This document shows positions 33,482 through 44,867 of a DNA stretch of 64,000 nucleotides, piece by piece; within the stretch, counting starts at the first letter, position 1, and the number at the start of each line of letters is the position of its first letter. Below the pieces are notes generated by a model that searched no databases, was not told the DNA's origin, and was given only the letters and a program-made list of their open reading frames with translations. The stretch is from contig BDDD01002246.1 of NCBI GenBank assembly GCA_001972305.1, forward strand, positions 1-64,000. Reading direction: 5' to 3'. The translations under genes were made by a program, and so were the position numbers. The DNA comes from Cephalotus follicularis (lineage: Eukaryota; Streptophyta; Magnoliopsida; Oxalidales; Cephalotaceae).

Positions 33482-34064
33482 CTTTGAATTCCAAGTTAGG
33501 AATTGCAATCCACCTCTTTAAGTCCAGGATCCGAGGTGTCCCAAGCTCCCAGGTCTGTCCAACAGCTCCAACAAGCTCGGTTCTCCCATTTGTTCGAGCT
33601 TCCCAGGCTCCGGTTCAAGTATAGAACACTTGGGCTTAACTTCTCCCTCTGCTTTCCTCTCCTTCTTCCCTACAACTCTCTGGTTCCTTTTCTCTCTTAG
33701 AAAAAAATTGATGGGGAAAACGTGCTTCTCCATTTCTCTGCTGACACAAACCCCCAAATCACTCTCCCTTACTGCCAACAGGTCTAGCGTACACGTTATG
33801 CTGTCTGACCTGTTGGCAGTCGACTGTCTTCACCGATAGTCCCAACCGGCTCTTCGTCCCAGCAGTCGGCTGGTCACACTAAGGGGGGTCCAGTCGACTG
33901 CCTTCTTCCAGTAGTCAGCTGCCCACCATGTTCCAGCACATCCATTTCTCTTTCCATGAATGTTTTAACACACAAGATAGGAAACTCATGATTCTCATTA
34001 ATTTAAAGCATAGATTACATTGAGAAATAAAACATTACATTTAATGAAAATCCTGGGCATGACA

Positions 34065-34456
34065 GATAGACTCTTGTCCGAATCCTTGATTCGACAAGTT
34101 AAACAGTTGAGGAGCAAAATGTTCTGACAGTGGAAGTATCGTGGTGATATCATGGAATTGGAAAAGCTACATGGGAAGGGGAGGATGATACGGAAGTGAC
34201 ATATCCTCACCCTTTTCGACCCTATTATCTCAGGACGAGATTCTCCTANNNNNNNNNNNNNNNNNNNNNNNNNNNNNNNNNNNNNNNNNNNNNNNNNNNN
34301 NNNNNNNNNNNNNNNNNNNNNNNNNNNNNNNNNNNNNNNNNNNNNNNNCATGGAAGTGAAAGTGCAGTGGAAGCGTGGAAATGATATAACGGTGATGTAC
34401 CCTCTCCTGTTTTGACCCTAGAATCTCGGGACGAGATTACTTTAAGGGGGGTGGAT
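34065..34456 (+). mobile_element. A1 segment 4 of 4, with assembly gap
   Basis: It matches 42990-43190 of A2 up to the bases just before the purine tract, where 100 N begin (34249-34348). After the gap a second, diverged version of the same tail reappears (GTTTTGACCCTAGAATCTCG, then a purine tract at 34444-34455) and leads into LTR-A. The gap may therefore hide an LTR or more. Confidence 0.75.
34249..34348. other. Assembly gap, 100 N
   Basis: Exactly 100 N, a placeholder length, so the true size is unknown. Confidence 1.
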
Positions 34457-34869
34457 TGTAACACCCTAAATTTTATTATATAAAGAATGACTTTTGGGCT
34501 GGCGATGGTTACTTTGGACTGGGCTGAATGTGCACCAAAATTGTTAAAGGAGAAAGGAATGGGAATTGGGCCCAAAATGTAATATTGTTATTCGACTGGA
34601 AATTTGATTAATAAAGAAAATGGCATTTTGGACTAGGAAATGGGCCTTATGTTCCTGGGCCGATATGAGATAAATGAAGGGATGGCTTTTGGGCTGAAAT
34701 ATGCTAATTATTTATATTGGGCCTAAATATATATTAGTACTGTTTTTGGACTTGAGAAATCTTTATTGGACTAAATGAAGTTAAAAGGAGAAGGGATACA
34801 TTGGGCAGCCCACAAAGTGAAGGTTTTGCCGGAATTGTCTCAAGAACTCTAGTGCCTTTCATGGCTATC

Positions 34870-34877
34870 TATAAAAA
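34870..34877 (+). promoter_or_regulatory. TATA box of LTR-A
   Basis: CTATAAAAAGGG context, about 410 bp from the LTR start, upstream of the putative first exon and the donor at 35018. Confidence 0.6.
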
Positions 34878-35502
34878 GGGGGGTAGAGACAATGGATAGG
34901 GCTGCTGATGGTTGGGAGTAAAAGAGGCAAGGAAAGCATGTCCAGTGAGAAAAGGAGGAAGAACCATTGGAGAAAGGAGCTTACTGGAGGCAAGGAAAAT
35001 GAGCTCTCGGTTTCCAAGTAGGATCTCTTCCTACTCAGCCTTTATTGTCTGTGTGTATTGTTATCGAATTGTGTTTGCTCTGCCTAAGATTTGATAAATG
35101 TAGAATGTTGGTCCACTGGATTAGATGGAATTGGAACTACTTAATAATTGGTCGTAGTGAATACTTGGAATAACATTAGCAAGTGGCACGCCGATGTATG
35201 CGTCGCACATCCGAGCTCCATGGCGCGCATTCGATGCATGCTTTCCAGCACATCCGAGCCTGCTGCGCCATGCGCTGAGCATACCAGATATGGCCGAGCT
35301 CTCCAAGTATGCATTCCAAGCATGCCATGAGCTGAGGATGTCACCTTATTCCCTACAATCCCCAAGACTCTCCATTGTAGGTGTCATGAGCGTGCTTTCA
35401 GAACGCCACGCCTGTGCCCGAGCAGGGCTTACTAGCATGTCGAGCATGCACACCCGAGCATGCAACGCCAAGACCGAGCTCCATTGTAAGTGGCAAAGTG
35501 CC

Positions 35503-35694
35503 CGAGGACGCCAGTGCAGAGGATGCCATTGTCCTCTGCTATGCGCTCCATCCACAGTAATGCGAACGAGGGCGCCAGTGTAGAGGACGCCATTGTCCTC
35601 TTCTATGCGCTTCGTCCAGAGTAATGCGCTCGAGGATGCCAGTGCAGAGGACGCCATTGTCCTCTACCATGCGCTCCGACCACAGTAAAGCGCC
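35503..35694 (+). repeat. 64-bp tandem repeat, three units
   Basis: Units 35503-35566, 35567-35630 and 35631-35694, plus a partial fourth. Each contains the inverted repeat GAGGAC/GTCCTC around GCCATT or a close variant. All start CGAGG. Confidence 0.9.
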
Positions 35695-36271
35695 CGAGGA
35701 CACCTTTATCCTTTGCATACACCCTATGCATGACGAAGGCGCTGGGGATGCAAGGAACCTAACTCTCCACTATCATGACCCACGCATACGTCCAGGCGTC
35801 CACTTATCAGGCCATCTTAGGCATGCGTCCACATGCCGAGCATGGCACAGTGCTAAGTTTTTCCCCTGAATTGTACTCAAGCACATATACCCTCGAGAAT
35901 AGACATCGAAAGAGGTACCAGCGTAGCCCTATGTTGCTCCATGAATGCGTGCGCCCTTACTATGCAAATGGGACGTGGTCCTCTGCCCAACAAGTACAAG
36001 CGCATGAGAATAGGGTCCAATTACTACCCTGTGTCCGTCCCATGAATGCATACTAACGTAACGGACTGTAGTAGTAATGGTATAATAAAAGTAGTGTATT
36101 AGGTAGTATAATGTATTGTACTATTACGGTAGTGCTAATGTACTGTTAATGTAGTGTAGTGTAATGTAATGTACTGGATCACCAGTGAGATGAGCCAGTG
36201 AGGCTATTTCTAAGATGACCTGATGGATCACCGAATTGAGCTGAACCAGGTGGGTCACCGAGATAGTCGAG

Positions 36272-36346
36272 TGGATCACCGATTGAGATGAGCCATTGGA
36301 TCACCAGCTGAGATGAGCCAATGGATCACCGACTGAGTTGAGCCAC
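36272..36346 (+). repeat. 25-bp tandem repeat, three units
   Basis: Units 36272-36296, 36297-36321 and 36322-36346 (TGGATCACCG...TGAGCCA), with looser copies upstream from about 36176. Confidence 0.85.
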
Positions 36347-36777
36347 GCTGACTGAATGACTATTATTGTATAATGTAATAGTAAATATTTATGTTCCTCT
36401 CCTCTGCCTATAACGCCTAAAGCGCGTATATTGGTCTGCTTTAAGCCGATGAACCCGAGGAACTGGTCTGCCTAAAAGATAATGTTTATTCCTGTCCTGG
36501 CTCCTCTACCTTGACATCTGGAGTGTGTTATCGCTCCTCCTCAAGTAGGGGATGGTGAGGAAGGATTTATATGACTGTTAGTAATTGTCAATGATTATGA
36601 AGGACTTATAGTGACAGTGTCTGTACTGAATGGAATAAACTGTACTGTTATCATTTACGAGTGAATGTTATTGATTGGACTGAATTGTTATTGCAACTCT
36701 CATTGTATTGCATATGCCTGTTGTATCTGTATCTTCCATCCGTATGTGGGTAGTAGTTCCTACACGACCAGTAGTTG

Positions 36778-36809
36778 CTGACCCATTGCATTTTTATGTA
36801 ACGGGTCAG
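36778..36809 (+). repeat. Hairpin conserved in three LTR families (LTR-A copy)
   Basis: Arms CTGACCCATT (36778-36787) and AACGGGTCAG (36800-36809), loop of 12, nine of ten pairs. Counterparts are in S3 (59315-59348) and S2 (55819-55850). Confidence 0.7.
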
Positions 36810-36912
36810 GTACAGGTGGAGCTCCCAGCCAGCCGAGGATTAAAACCCCGAGTGAGTCTCCTCCTTTTTTATTGCAGTTCGACGACCCCGGAGCATAAGG
36901 ACATTGTATTAT

Positions 36913-39148
36913 TGTAATGACCCAAAATTTCCATTAAAGATATTAATTATGGAAAATGATTGCTATTGTGTAAATTGGCAGATAGTTCAAGGGACCCGTA
37001 TTGCATATGGCTAAGTGATGAGAAGGAAAACTGTCTAAAGCGCCGACAGTTCCACTTAAAGCATCGACGCTTGAGTAGTGGCGGTCGACGCTTAGACCCC
37101 TTCTATCTGCACTTTAAACCAGTGCAAGGGAAAATTGGACAAAGCCCTCACACCGTCGATGCTTAGGGATAAAGAGTCGACGCTTTGGGCAACGGTCGAT
37201 GTCCTAATTTTAAACGTCGATGCATTGAAGTCAAGTGTGTCAGTTGACCTGGACGAAGAATTAAAGTGGCGATGCTTTGTAAGAAAGCGTCAGCGCTTTA
37301 GTCGGGATAGAGGTGAAAAACTCAGGTAAAGGCTGTGACCGCCGACGCTTAGAAGGAAAACGTCGACGCATTGAGCTACAGACAAAATGCAAAATCTGAC
37401 TTTTTGGCATTTTGTGAGTAAAAATCTTTAATTTTGGACACGTGGCAGGCCTGGGAAGGATGATATGAGATGTTACCTGGTAATCTAACAGGTGTAAACA
37501 CTTGAATTGGTTAAAATTAAACACATGGGCTGCCAAGAGAGGGAATTGACTTGTGTGAGAGGGGGGAAGACTTGCCTCCAAAGTAATTCCTCTATTTAAT
37601 GGCTTAGAGGGTTGAACTCAGTCAATTTGGGCTGAGAAAGAAAATGTTTCTGCAGAGAGTGAAGTAGAGAATTCATGGAGAGCAAAAAAGAAAGAAATTC
37701 TAAAGCAAAAGTAAGGAAATTCTATACCCATTCTCTACAAAGCATCCCCTGTTTTGCTTTCAATTATGCAGCAGATTGTTCTCATGATATTTTGTTCAAT
37801 TCTTGATGAATTTTTAAATGGTTGGATGTTCTGGAAACATTAAGATGTCCTATTTAAATGTTATGCTTTGTACGTTCCAAGATTCTATCGTTTTCTTGAT
37901 GGAAATTCATGTTTTAAATTGTTGTTCATGCACTATTTTATTTCTGGATTATGCAGCAACTTCTTTAAATCATATCTTACTCGTTTCTGGATGGAAAATT
38001 AAATGGCTGGATGTTTTGAAAACCTTAATATGTTTTCTTTAACTGTTATGTTTTATGTATCTCAAAATTCTGTCGAATTCTTGATGAGAATTGATGTTTC
38101 ATTTTACTGCTCATGCCCTATTTTCATATGGAACCAGCCACTTTTGAAAATTCATAATAGACTCAATTCTCAACCAATTGTTATTATCTTGAGCTTTCTG
38201 AATTCTTAAAGATGTCTACTTTAATGTTTATGTTTTAAGTTTTCTCTGAAAATGATTATTTCTATATGAATTATCAGTTTTCGTAAAGCTTTGCAAAACT
38301 GTTTTATGAACTCATTTGAGTCAATAACTCAAATGAAGAGAAACGTTTATGAATTGTGAATGAAATGTTATGAAATGATTTTTATGAATACTTTGAGCTG
38401 ATCACTCAAAGTATATGATGAATGAACCGCCCTTGGATTTCTATCCAAGGGGAATGGAGCGGAATGCTCAATGTTAATGGAGCGTAAAGTGCTCGCGGAC
38501 ATGCATGTGATGTAAGGATATTAATTGGGGAGTGCACAATGCCCCGGTGAAGCGGTGTAAAGGGTTCATTAAGGTTTTTATGAATTTCATGTTTACAAAA
38601 TGATCTAGTTATGATATTAACTAGAAAATTAATATGTTTTATGAAATGTTCTAGTTATATGTATTGACTAGAAAAATGTTATGATGAAATGTGTTTACTA
38701 TAAAAACACCTTACTGAGCTATTTTGAGATCATTCCTTTCAATGTTGTTTTCAAATAAAATGTTTTCAGGAAATGAATGAATTGAGATTACGAGCTTAGA
38801 GGAAGCTCTTAAGAAGGAGTTTTTGTGAAAGAAAGGCTATGCGATGATATTTGCATCAATGTTTTGATATGTAATAAGAACAAAGTTTTCCGCTGTATTA
38901 TATGCTTATGTAGAAGAATGATCCTGTGTAATGTAGACCAACGATATGGTTATGACATCTTTATATAAGATGATTATGTGTAAAGTTTGAATTTAAGATT
39001 ATGTATTATGTTGCGAAACATGAAATTTATGATGTAATGTACTTTTTGAGGAGAGTACCAAAGGATGTAACGTTCACACCCAATGTAACGCAACCGATCC
39101 TCGGAGTTCGCTTTGAGCTATTAGCGAGCTCGAGTCGGGGTCGTTACT
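36913..39148 (+). mobile_element. S1: solo LTR of the T2 family in LTR-A
   Basis: It starts TGTAATGACCC and ends GGGGTCGTTACT (last base mutated), 2236 bp, with perfect duplication ATTAT at 36908-36912 and 39149-39153. It aligns with the reverse complement of the T2 LTRs. It has a palindrome cluster (37038-37374) and a putative intron (37711-38769), but lacks the GC-rich block. Formed by LTR-LTR recombination. Confidence 0.9.
37038..37374 (+). repeat. GCGTCGACGC-type palindrome cluster in S1 U3
   Basis: About a dozen degenerate copies (for example GCATCGACGCTT, GCCGACGCTTAG, CGTCGACGCATT) upstream of the putative intron donor. Confidence 0.8.
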
Positions 39149-39485
39149 ATTATAACCTGCCAGCTTGTGGCAGAGATGTTACAAACAGTATTGTACATAA
39201 CTGGCTAATATCCACTCAAGTGATATTTAATTGGATTTATTCCGCATGTATTATTGTATTGTTAAATATCTTTAATTATTCCTCTAAATTGCAAATGAAT
39301 GTTACTGTTCGTAGCGCGTCAAACCTTGCGGGTCCTCCCTTTGGGTTTGGGGGGTTACAAATTTGGTATCAGAGTCATGGTTCTCCTATTCTGGATCAAC
39401 CAGTAAGGAGTCATTGGCTTATAAAGTTAAATGCATGCAGATTTATAAGTGGATATTAACCCTTTATTGTTATACAGAAGTGAAA

Positions 39486-39551
39486 ATGGACAGTCGTCAA
39501 AGTAGAACTACACGAGGAACGAGAGCCGAGCCGTCAATTAGACGTACTTGA
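39486..39551 (+). pseudogene. A2 gag start, truncated
   Basis: An ATG 127 bp after LTR-A opens MDSRQSRTTRGTRAEPSIRR, a basic start similar in style to T1 gag, and stops after 21 codons (TGA at 39549). No gag core follows. Confidence 0.5.
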
Positions 39552-39569
39552 GCGAGTAGAGATGCAGAA

Positions 39570-40080
39570 GTAATGAATGTAGGCCAAGAGGCTGAAGTGA
39601 TCATAAGAGTCATAACATGTATAAGTGATTGATATAATGAATTGAAATGGATAAGTGACAGACTGTATGGATCAAGATGAACGAGTGATCGGTCGAATGG
39701 ACTGAAAAGTTTAAGTGTTTGACAGAATGGGTTCCATATCGGATGACGAATGACTGGTGGAGTAAATGGTTTAATGGATCTTAAGCTAGAACCCTCGGGG
39801 ATTGGCTAGTGAGTAATTGAGTGAATGATTGATTGCATAATGGAATAACTGAATGAATGATTGAACGTGTGACTGAGTGAATGATTGAATTATTGATTGG
39901 ACGATTAAGTGAATGAACGACTGTGAAAAAGAGGATGCGGTTAACTACATATATATATACTGGTATGGGACGGTTTATATATATTTAGTCAACCACTAGA
40001 TGTTAACTATTTATATATGTTGGTATGGGATGACGTATATATACCTAGTCAGCTTCTAGATTCCTCGTAAGAGTGCTAAA
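39570..40080 (+). repeat. LTR-like stretch replacing gag/protease in A2
   Basis: Low-complexity GAATGA/GATTGA repeats, then a roughly 62-bp duplicated module (GTTAAC...GGTATGGGA...TCTAGAT) at about 39930-40060. The same series appears in reverse in S2 (about 55990-56480), so this part is probably LTR-derived. Confidence 0.55.
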
Positions 40081-40419
40081 TGAATATGAATCGTAATGTC
40101 ACTAAGTCACATCGAATTGTTACAGATCGATATTGAACCAAGACCTTTGAGGGACTAGGGATGAACGGATTGAACGGTTACGGATTGTACGGTTATGGAA
40201 GGGTTATTGTATGATTACTAGATTAGCTATCTGCACGTTGTGCGTACGTGGATCGTGACAGGAAGGTGTGACCTTCAATATGCCAGAGCAGTCTCCGTTC
40301 CAGTCTTGGAACGCTAACCGAACCAAATGATATCTACTATGAAGACTCATAGACTCTTAAGGCAAAGTTGTAATACTTGTCTGGAACATGTTATGGACAG
40401 TAGTAGATAAGTACTGAAA

Positions 40420-41100
40420 TTAGAAGATGTTCCAGTAATTAGTGAATACTCGGACGTGTTCCGGAAAAACTAAAGTCTCTACCTCCTAATAGAGATATAG
40501 AGTTTCTACAGACTTGATACCGGAACAACACCTATATCGAGAGCTCCCTATCAAATGGCTCCCCCTAAATTGAAAGAATTAAATGTGCAATTGCTGGAGT
40601 TACTCGATAAAGGTTTCATCCGACCAAGTATTTCTCCATGTGAAGCACCGTCTTCTTTGTTAAAAACAAGGACAGATCATTACGAATAGACACTGATTAT
40701 CAGTAGCTTAATAAAGTGACGCTTAAGAATAAATATTCGTTGCCGCGTATCGATGAGTTATTTGATCGACTGAGGGTATCAACGGTGTTCTCTAAGCTGG
40801 ATCTGAGATCCGGATGTCATCCTCTCAAAGTCCGAAAGGAAGATATTCTGAAGACAGTTTTTAGGTCACGGTATGGACATTTTGAATTCGCGATTATGCT
40901 GTATGGGGCAACTAATACCCCTGCATTTATGAGCTTGATGAACTGAGTGTTCAATCCATATCTTGATCGCTTCATCGTAGTCTTTATTGATAATATTCTG
41001 GTGAACTCTAAAATAATGGAGGAACATGGAGAATGCTTGCACTCGGCATTGCAAACTCTCAGAGATCAACGGTTGCATGCCAAGTTCAGCAAATGAAATT
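40420..41100 (+). pseudogene. A2 reverse transcriptase remnant
   Basis: It parallels 760-1450. It shows [34 protein letters not shown] and [12 protein letters not shown]. The catalytic box reads FIDNIL: the second Asp is Asn (codon 40992). Frameshift near 40650 and stops, one (41094) shared with A1. Confidence 0.85.
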
Positions 41101-41930
41101 TCTGGCTGTCATAGGTGATCTTCTCCTTCGTATTATATCCAGTGTTGGATTGTCAGTAGATCCTTCAAAGATCAAAACGGTTAAGGACTGGAAACGACCG
41201 ATGAATGTGACGGAGGTCCGGAGCTTCTTAGGCTTGGTAGGATACTACTGTCGTTTTTTTGAAAGATTCTCACGCATAGCTACACCTCTGACCCGATTGA
41301 CGCAGAAGAATGTAGTGTTTGAATGGAATGAATAGTGTGAATGGAGCTTCTAGGAGCTCAAGCATCGTTTGACTTCTGCGCCAATTTTGGCTTCACTAGA
41401 AGATAGTGAAGGTTTTATGATACATAAGGATGCATCAGGCAGTGTCTTTGGAAGTGTCTTGATGCAGAATGGAAAAATGATCGCTTACGCCTCAAGGAAA
41501 TTTAAACCCCATGAAGGAAGTTAACCAACCCACGACCTGGTGTTGGCAGAAATAGTTATACTTTGTAGAAATGGAGGCACTACCTATATGGTACAAGTTT
41601 GAGGTGTATGCCAATCACAAAAGCTTGAAGTACCTGTTTTCATAGAAAGTTTTGAACATGAGACAGAGAAGATGGATAAAATTGCTCAATGACTACAATT
41701 GAAAAATTCAATACCATCTGAGCAAAGCTAATGTTATGGGAGACGCGTTAAGTTGCCAATTAGCGTGCTTAACAGTTTTCTTATATATAAGTACGTTCAA
41801 ATGTTATTGGAAACTCAATGTACGAATGGAATGCTACTTAAGACGGTAATGAATGAGCCAGGTGAATGGGAATTTGATTCTCGATTCATGGTGACAAATT
41901 GATAAGATCCCGTGGCAGAATTCGTATCCT
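41101..41930 (+). pseudogene. A2 RNase H remnant
   Basis: The tether [20 protein letters not shown] and PLTRLTQKN are open to 41332. The TAG codons at 41333 and 41351 and the TAA at 41522 match those in A1. The DASGS box and AYASRKF follow. Confidence 0.78.
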
Positions 41931-41989
41931 TTAAAGAGTTAAAGTATGAGTTGTTTATAAGCTCGCTGCTCCAGATTTTCAGAGCATCC

Positions 41990-42990
41990 GGCGATTAGCA
42001 AGATGTACCAGGATCTGAAGCTTATTTAGAAAGATAGGAACCATTACCACGGGCTTGCCTTACCACTCAACTTACAGGATCGATACCTACCGTGAAAGGT
42101 AGAGTATATACCATGAATCGGAGTAGCACAATGGGAAGCATCCTGGATTGTCAAGAACAATGACTACCGGAATGTTGTACGGGTGATTGCTGATCGCTTC
42201 TCTAAAAGTGCTCTTCTGCTTGCGTTCAAGACTATCTACTTCCTTGAACAATTGGGAATCTTGTCCATTACAGAGATTGTGAGGCTCTAGGGTATACCGG
42301 TCAGTGTGGTTTCTGATAGAGACCCTCGCTGACATCGCGGTTCTGGAAGAAACTGCAAGCAACTCTTGGTACCCAACTTTACTTTAGCACTGCTCTTCAT
42401 CCCCATACTGATGATCTGTCTGAAAGGACTATTCAAACTCTTGAAAACCTACTTAGAGCATGTACAATTGATTGGGGTGACGGTGGTTATGCGCCTGTCG
42501 ATAGTGGAATTTTCATATATAACGGCTTACATGCCAGCATTGGAATGGCGCCTTTTGAAGCTATCTTAAGGTCGAAAGCATAAAACCCCAATCTGTTAGT
42601 CTGAAGATGGTAAACAGAGCATTTTGGGACCAGAGTTGGTACAAGAAACGATGCAAAAGGTTAAAATGATCAAAGAAGGACTGTCGAATAGTACAAATAG
42701 ACAGAAAAGTTATGTGGATTACTGCAGAAGAGAACTGGTATAGGTAGTCGAAGACCCTATTTTTTTTCTTAAGGTCTCACTTTTTTGAAGGTATCATGAG
42801 GTTCGGCAAGAAAGGAAAGTTACCCCTTCGCTTTATAGGACCTTTTGAGAACCTTGAAAGAGTGAGTATGTCGGCTTACCGACTTGTCTTACCTCCTAGT
42901 TCATCAAATGCACAGAATGTCTTCCATGTTTCACGGTTAAGGAAGTACCAGCCCAACCTTTCTCATGTGCTTTAATGGAAATTGTTACAG
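41990..42990 (+). pseudogene. A2 integrase and C-terminal remnant
   Basis: Highly broken integrase in several frames, matching 23697-24717. The RFGKKGKLPLRFIGPFE module is near 42800 and VFHVSRLRKYQPN near 42920. No intact DDE triad can be read. Confidence 0.7.
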
Positions 42991-43191
42991 TTAGAACCGG
43001 ACATACTCCTGTCCGAATCCTTGATTCGACAAGTTAAACAGTTGAGGAGCAAAATGTTTTGATAGTGGAAGTATCGTGGTGATATCATGGAATTGGAAAA
43101 GGTACATGGGAAGGGGAGTATGATACGGAAGTGACATATCCTCACCCGTTTCGACCCTAGAATATCGGGACAAGATTCTCCTAAGGGGAAT

Positions 43192-43592
43192 TGTAACACC
43201 CGAAATTTTATTATATAAAAAATGACTTTTGGGTTGGCGATGGTTACTTTGAACTTGGCTGAATGTGGATCGAAATTCTTAAAGGACAAAGGAATGGGAA
43301 TTGGGCCCAAAATGTAATATTGTTATTGGCCTGGAAATTTGATTAATAAAGAAAATGGCATTTTGGACTAGGAAATGGGCCTTATGTTACTAGGACGATA
43401 TGAGATAAGTGAAGGGATGGCTTTTGGGCTGAAATATGGTAATTATTTATATTGGGCCTAAATATATATTAGTATTGTTTTTGGACTTGAGAAATGAGAG
43501 AAGACGTGAGAACATGTCTGCTTAGTGCCGACAATCGGAGTTTCGGCGCCGGGAAGAGAGAGCTCTCCAGTCGGAGCTTCCACTATCGACGG
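43192..43592 (+). repeat. Start of A2's right LTR, chimeric after 43495
   Basis: 43192-43495 matches the first 300 bp of LTR-A. At 43495 the similarity ends abruptly within GAGAAAT, and a GA-rich leader follows that resembles S3 and LTR-F instead. That leader continues after C1 at 52385. C1's duplication GACGG is 43588-43592. Confidence 0.75.
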
Positions 43593-43757
43593 TGTTGGCC
43601 TTTGTCACCCCGATTAATTGCATTACCATATGTTATTTTGACGATTAACAAACATAGATTGCATATATGCATAATTCCTTGAGTTACAACTTCATATACT
43701 CACTTGATTTTATGTCCAAAGTTGTGCCAAGAACATTTCTGCAGGTACAGGGCAATC

Positions 43758-44268
43758 CAGCCGACTGGCAAGAAATCCAGTCGACTGCCCAAGGTTATGT
43801 AGTCGACTGCCAGAGGCTGTGTAGCCGACTGGTTCTTCAACCAAACTCAGAATTTGCAGGAACACCAATCCAGTCGACTGCCACAGGGCTCCAGTAGACT
43901 GCCAGGCCAAGACAGCTGACTGCCACAGGACACCAATCGACTGCCATGGGTGCACATTTCAGACAGTAGCTTCTGTATCTTTTTAACACCCAATCCAGCC
44001 GACTGAAGCAGGGCACCAGTCGACTTCCAGGGGATCCAGTCGACTGCCAGTGAATCCAGCCGACTATTTTCAATTGTGCAAATTCAGGCAGTAGCATATG
44101 TAATTCCAATTTCAGCTCAATAGTCGACTGGAACAGAGCAACCAGTCAACTGCCAGCTCCACCAGTCGACTGCCAAGAGCATGCAACCAACTGTCCAACA
44201 CCAACGGCTATATTCAAATATACGCGCCATCAATCCAGCTGACTGCTGTAGAAATCCAACCGACTGGA
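43758..44268 (+). repeat. GTCGAC-palindrome array in C1 5' LTR
   Basis: Same layout as 51278-51787, but more units have lost the central CG (for example AGTAGACT, AGCTGACT, AGTCAACT). Confidence 0.92.
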
Positions 44269-44310
44269 TTTGTAACTGACCATTAAAAATAGATCCGTTG
44301 GAGGCACACC

Positions 44311-44319
44311 TATATAAGG
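44311..44319 (+). promoter_or_regulatory. TATA box of C1
   Basis: CTATATAAGG, repeated as ATATATAAGG at 51831 in the 3' LTR, about 45 bp downstream of the last palindrome. Confidence 0.75.
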
Positions 44320-44867
44320 AAATTTGGAGCTCTTGCACAAGTGATCAAGCATTCAAGTTGCACATTCATTCAAGCTATCTCAAGTACAATCCCAAAGCTT
44401 TCAAACATCAAAAGAGATCAATCCAAAGCAATCCTATACAATACAAAGCTTTATTTTTTACATTTCCTACACACTTGAAGCTTTTTTCAAAGTGAGCTAT
44501 ATTGTAAAACAAATTCCTACGAATTTGTAACCTTCAAACTATTACTTTCACATATACAAGAAAGGTTGTCTCTTGTATTGCTCGGTTGGAGCATATTTGT
44601 AATTCTCTTGGTTGGAGCGAAGGTTGTTGAAGCTCGGTTGGAGTTTCAAGCCCGGATTGGGGCATACCTAGTGAAATACTCAAGGGGAGGCCTTGGGGAG
44701 TGGACGTAGGCGGTTTGCCGAACCACTATATATCCGTTTGCAATTCTCTCAACCCTATACTCTTTACATTTCCGCAATTGTGTGTTTGTGTTATTTGAAT
44801 TGATTATATTATTTTTGCTAGTTATTTTTTATAAGTCTATTCACCCCCCCTCTAGACTTCCTACAAT

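Larger units (their letters stand above)
24718..34064 (-). mobile_element. T3: Tekay/Del-like Gypsy element, reverse orientation
   Basis: LTRs of 2410 and 2358 bp, TG...CA, with a perfect 5-bp duplication GATAG at 24713-24717 and 34065-34069. The complement of the purine tract follows the left LTR, and the primer site precedes the right one. gag, PR, RT, RH and IN lie in order on the minus strand. It is closely related to T1, but the RT lost its catalytic Asp pair and the chromodomain is truncated. Confidence 0.92.
31707..34064 (-). repeat. T3 5' LTR
   Basis: 2358 bp, nearly the same as the 3' LTR except for the microsatellite and small indels around 33700-33720. It holds arrays at 32782-33300 (intron) and 33817-33921 (U3). 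Confidence 0.9.
35018..36877 (+). other. Putative intron inside LTR-A
   Basis: Donor TTCCAA|GTAGGATC at 35018. Acceptor with a pyrimidine tract (CCTTTTTTATTGCAG) ending at 36877. It encloses all tandem repeats of this LTR and the 36778 hairpin. Inferred by analogy with T1, T2 and T3. Confidence 0.4.
34457..39359 (+). repeat. LTR-A: LTR shared by A1 and A2, interrupted by solo LTR S1
   Basis: It starts TGTAACACCC after a purine tract and ends GGGGTTACA before a primer site, so it serves as 3' LTR of the A1-side copy and 5' LTR of A2. Without S1 and one duplication it is about 2.66 kb. It includes a TATA box, a putative intron, 64-bp and 25-bp tandem repeats, a TA/GT-rich tract (36075-36175) and a conserved hairpin. 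Confidence 0.88.
39360..43191 (+). mobile_element. A2: second family-A interior, directly after LTR-A
   Basis: It begins with primer site TGGTATCAGAG (39364-39374) five bases after LTR-A and ends just before the LTR start at 43192. It contains a short gag start, an LTR-like stretch where gag and protease should be, then RT, RNase H and integrase remnants. It is uninterrupted, so it serves as the template for locating the insertions in A1. Confidence 0.88.
43593..44865 (+). repeat. C1 5' LTR
   Basis: TGTTGG...CTACA. The U3 part holds a large GTCGAC array (43758-44268) and ends with a clear TATA box. Confidence 0.93.

Noticed and set aside
34196-34575. Frames crossing 34249-34348
   Set aside because: They run through N and have no meaning.
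35194-35583. 129-codon frame in LTR-A
   Set aside because: Caused by the 64-bp and related repeats; no domain.
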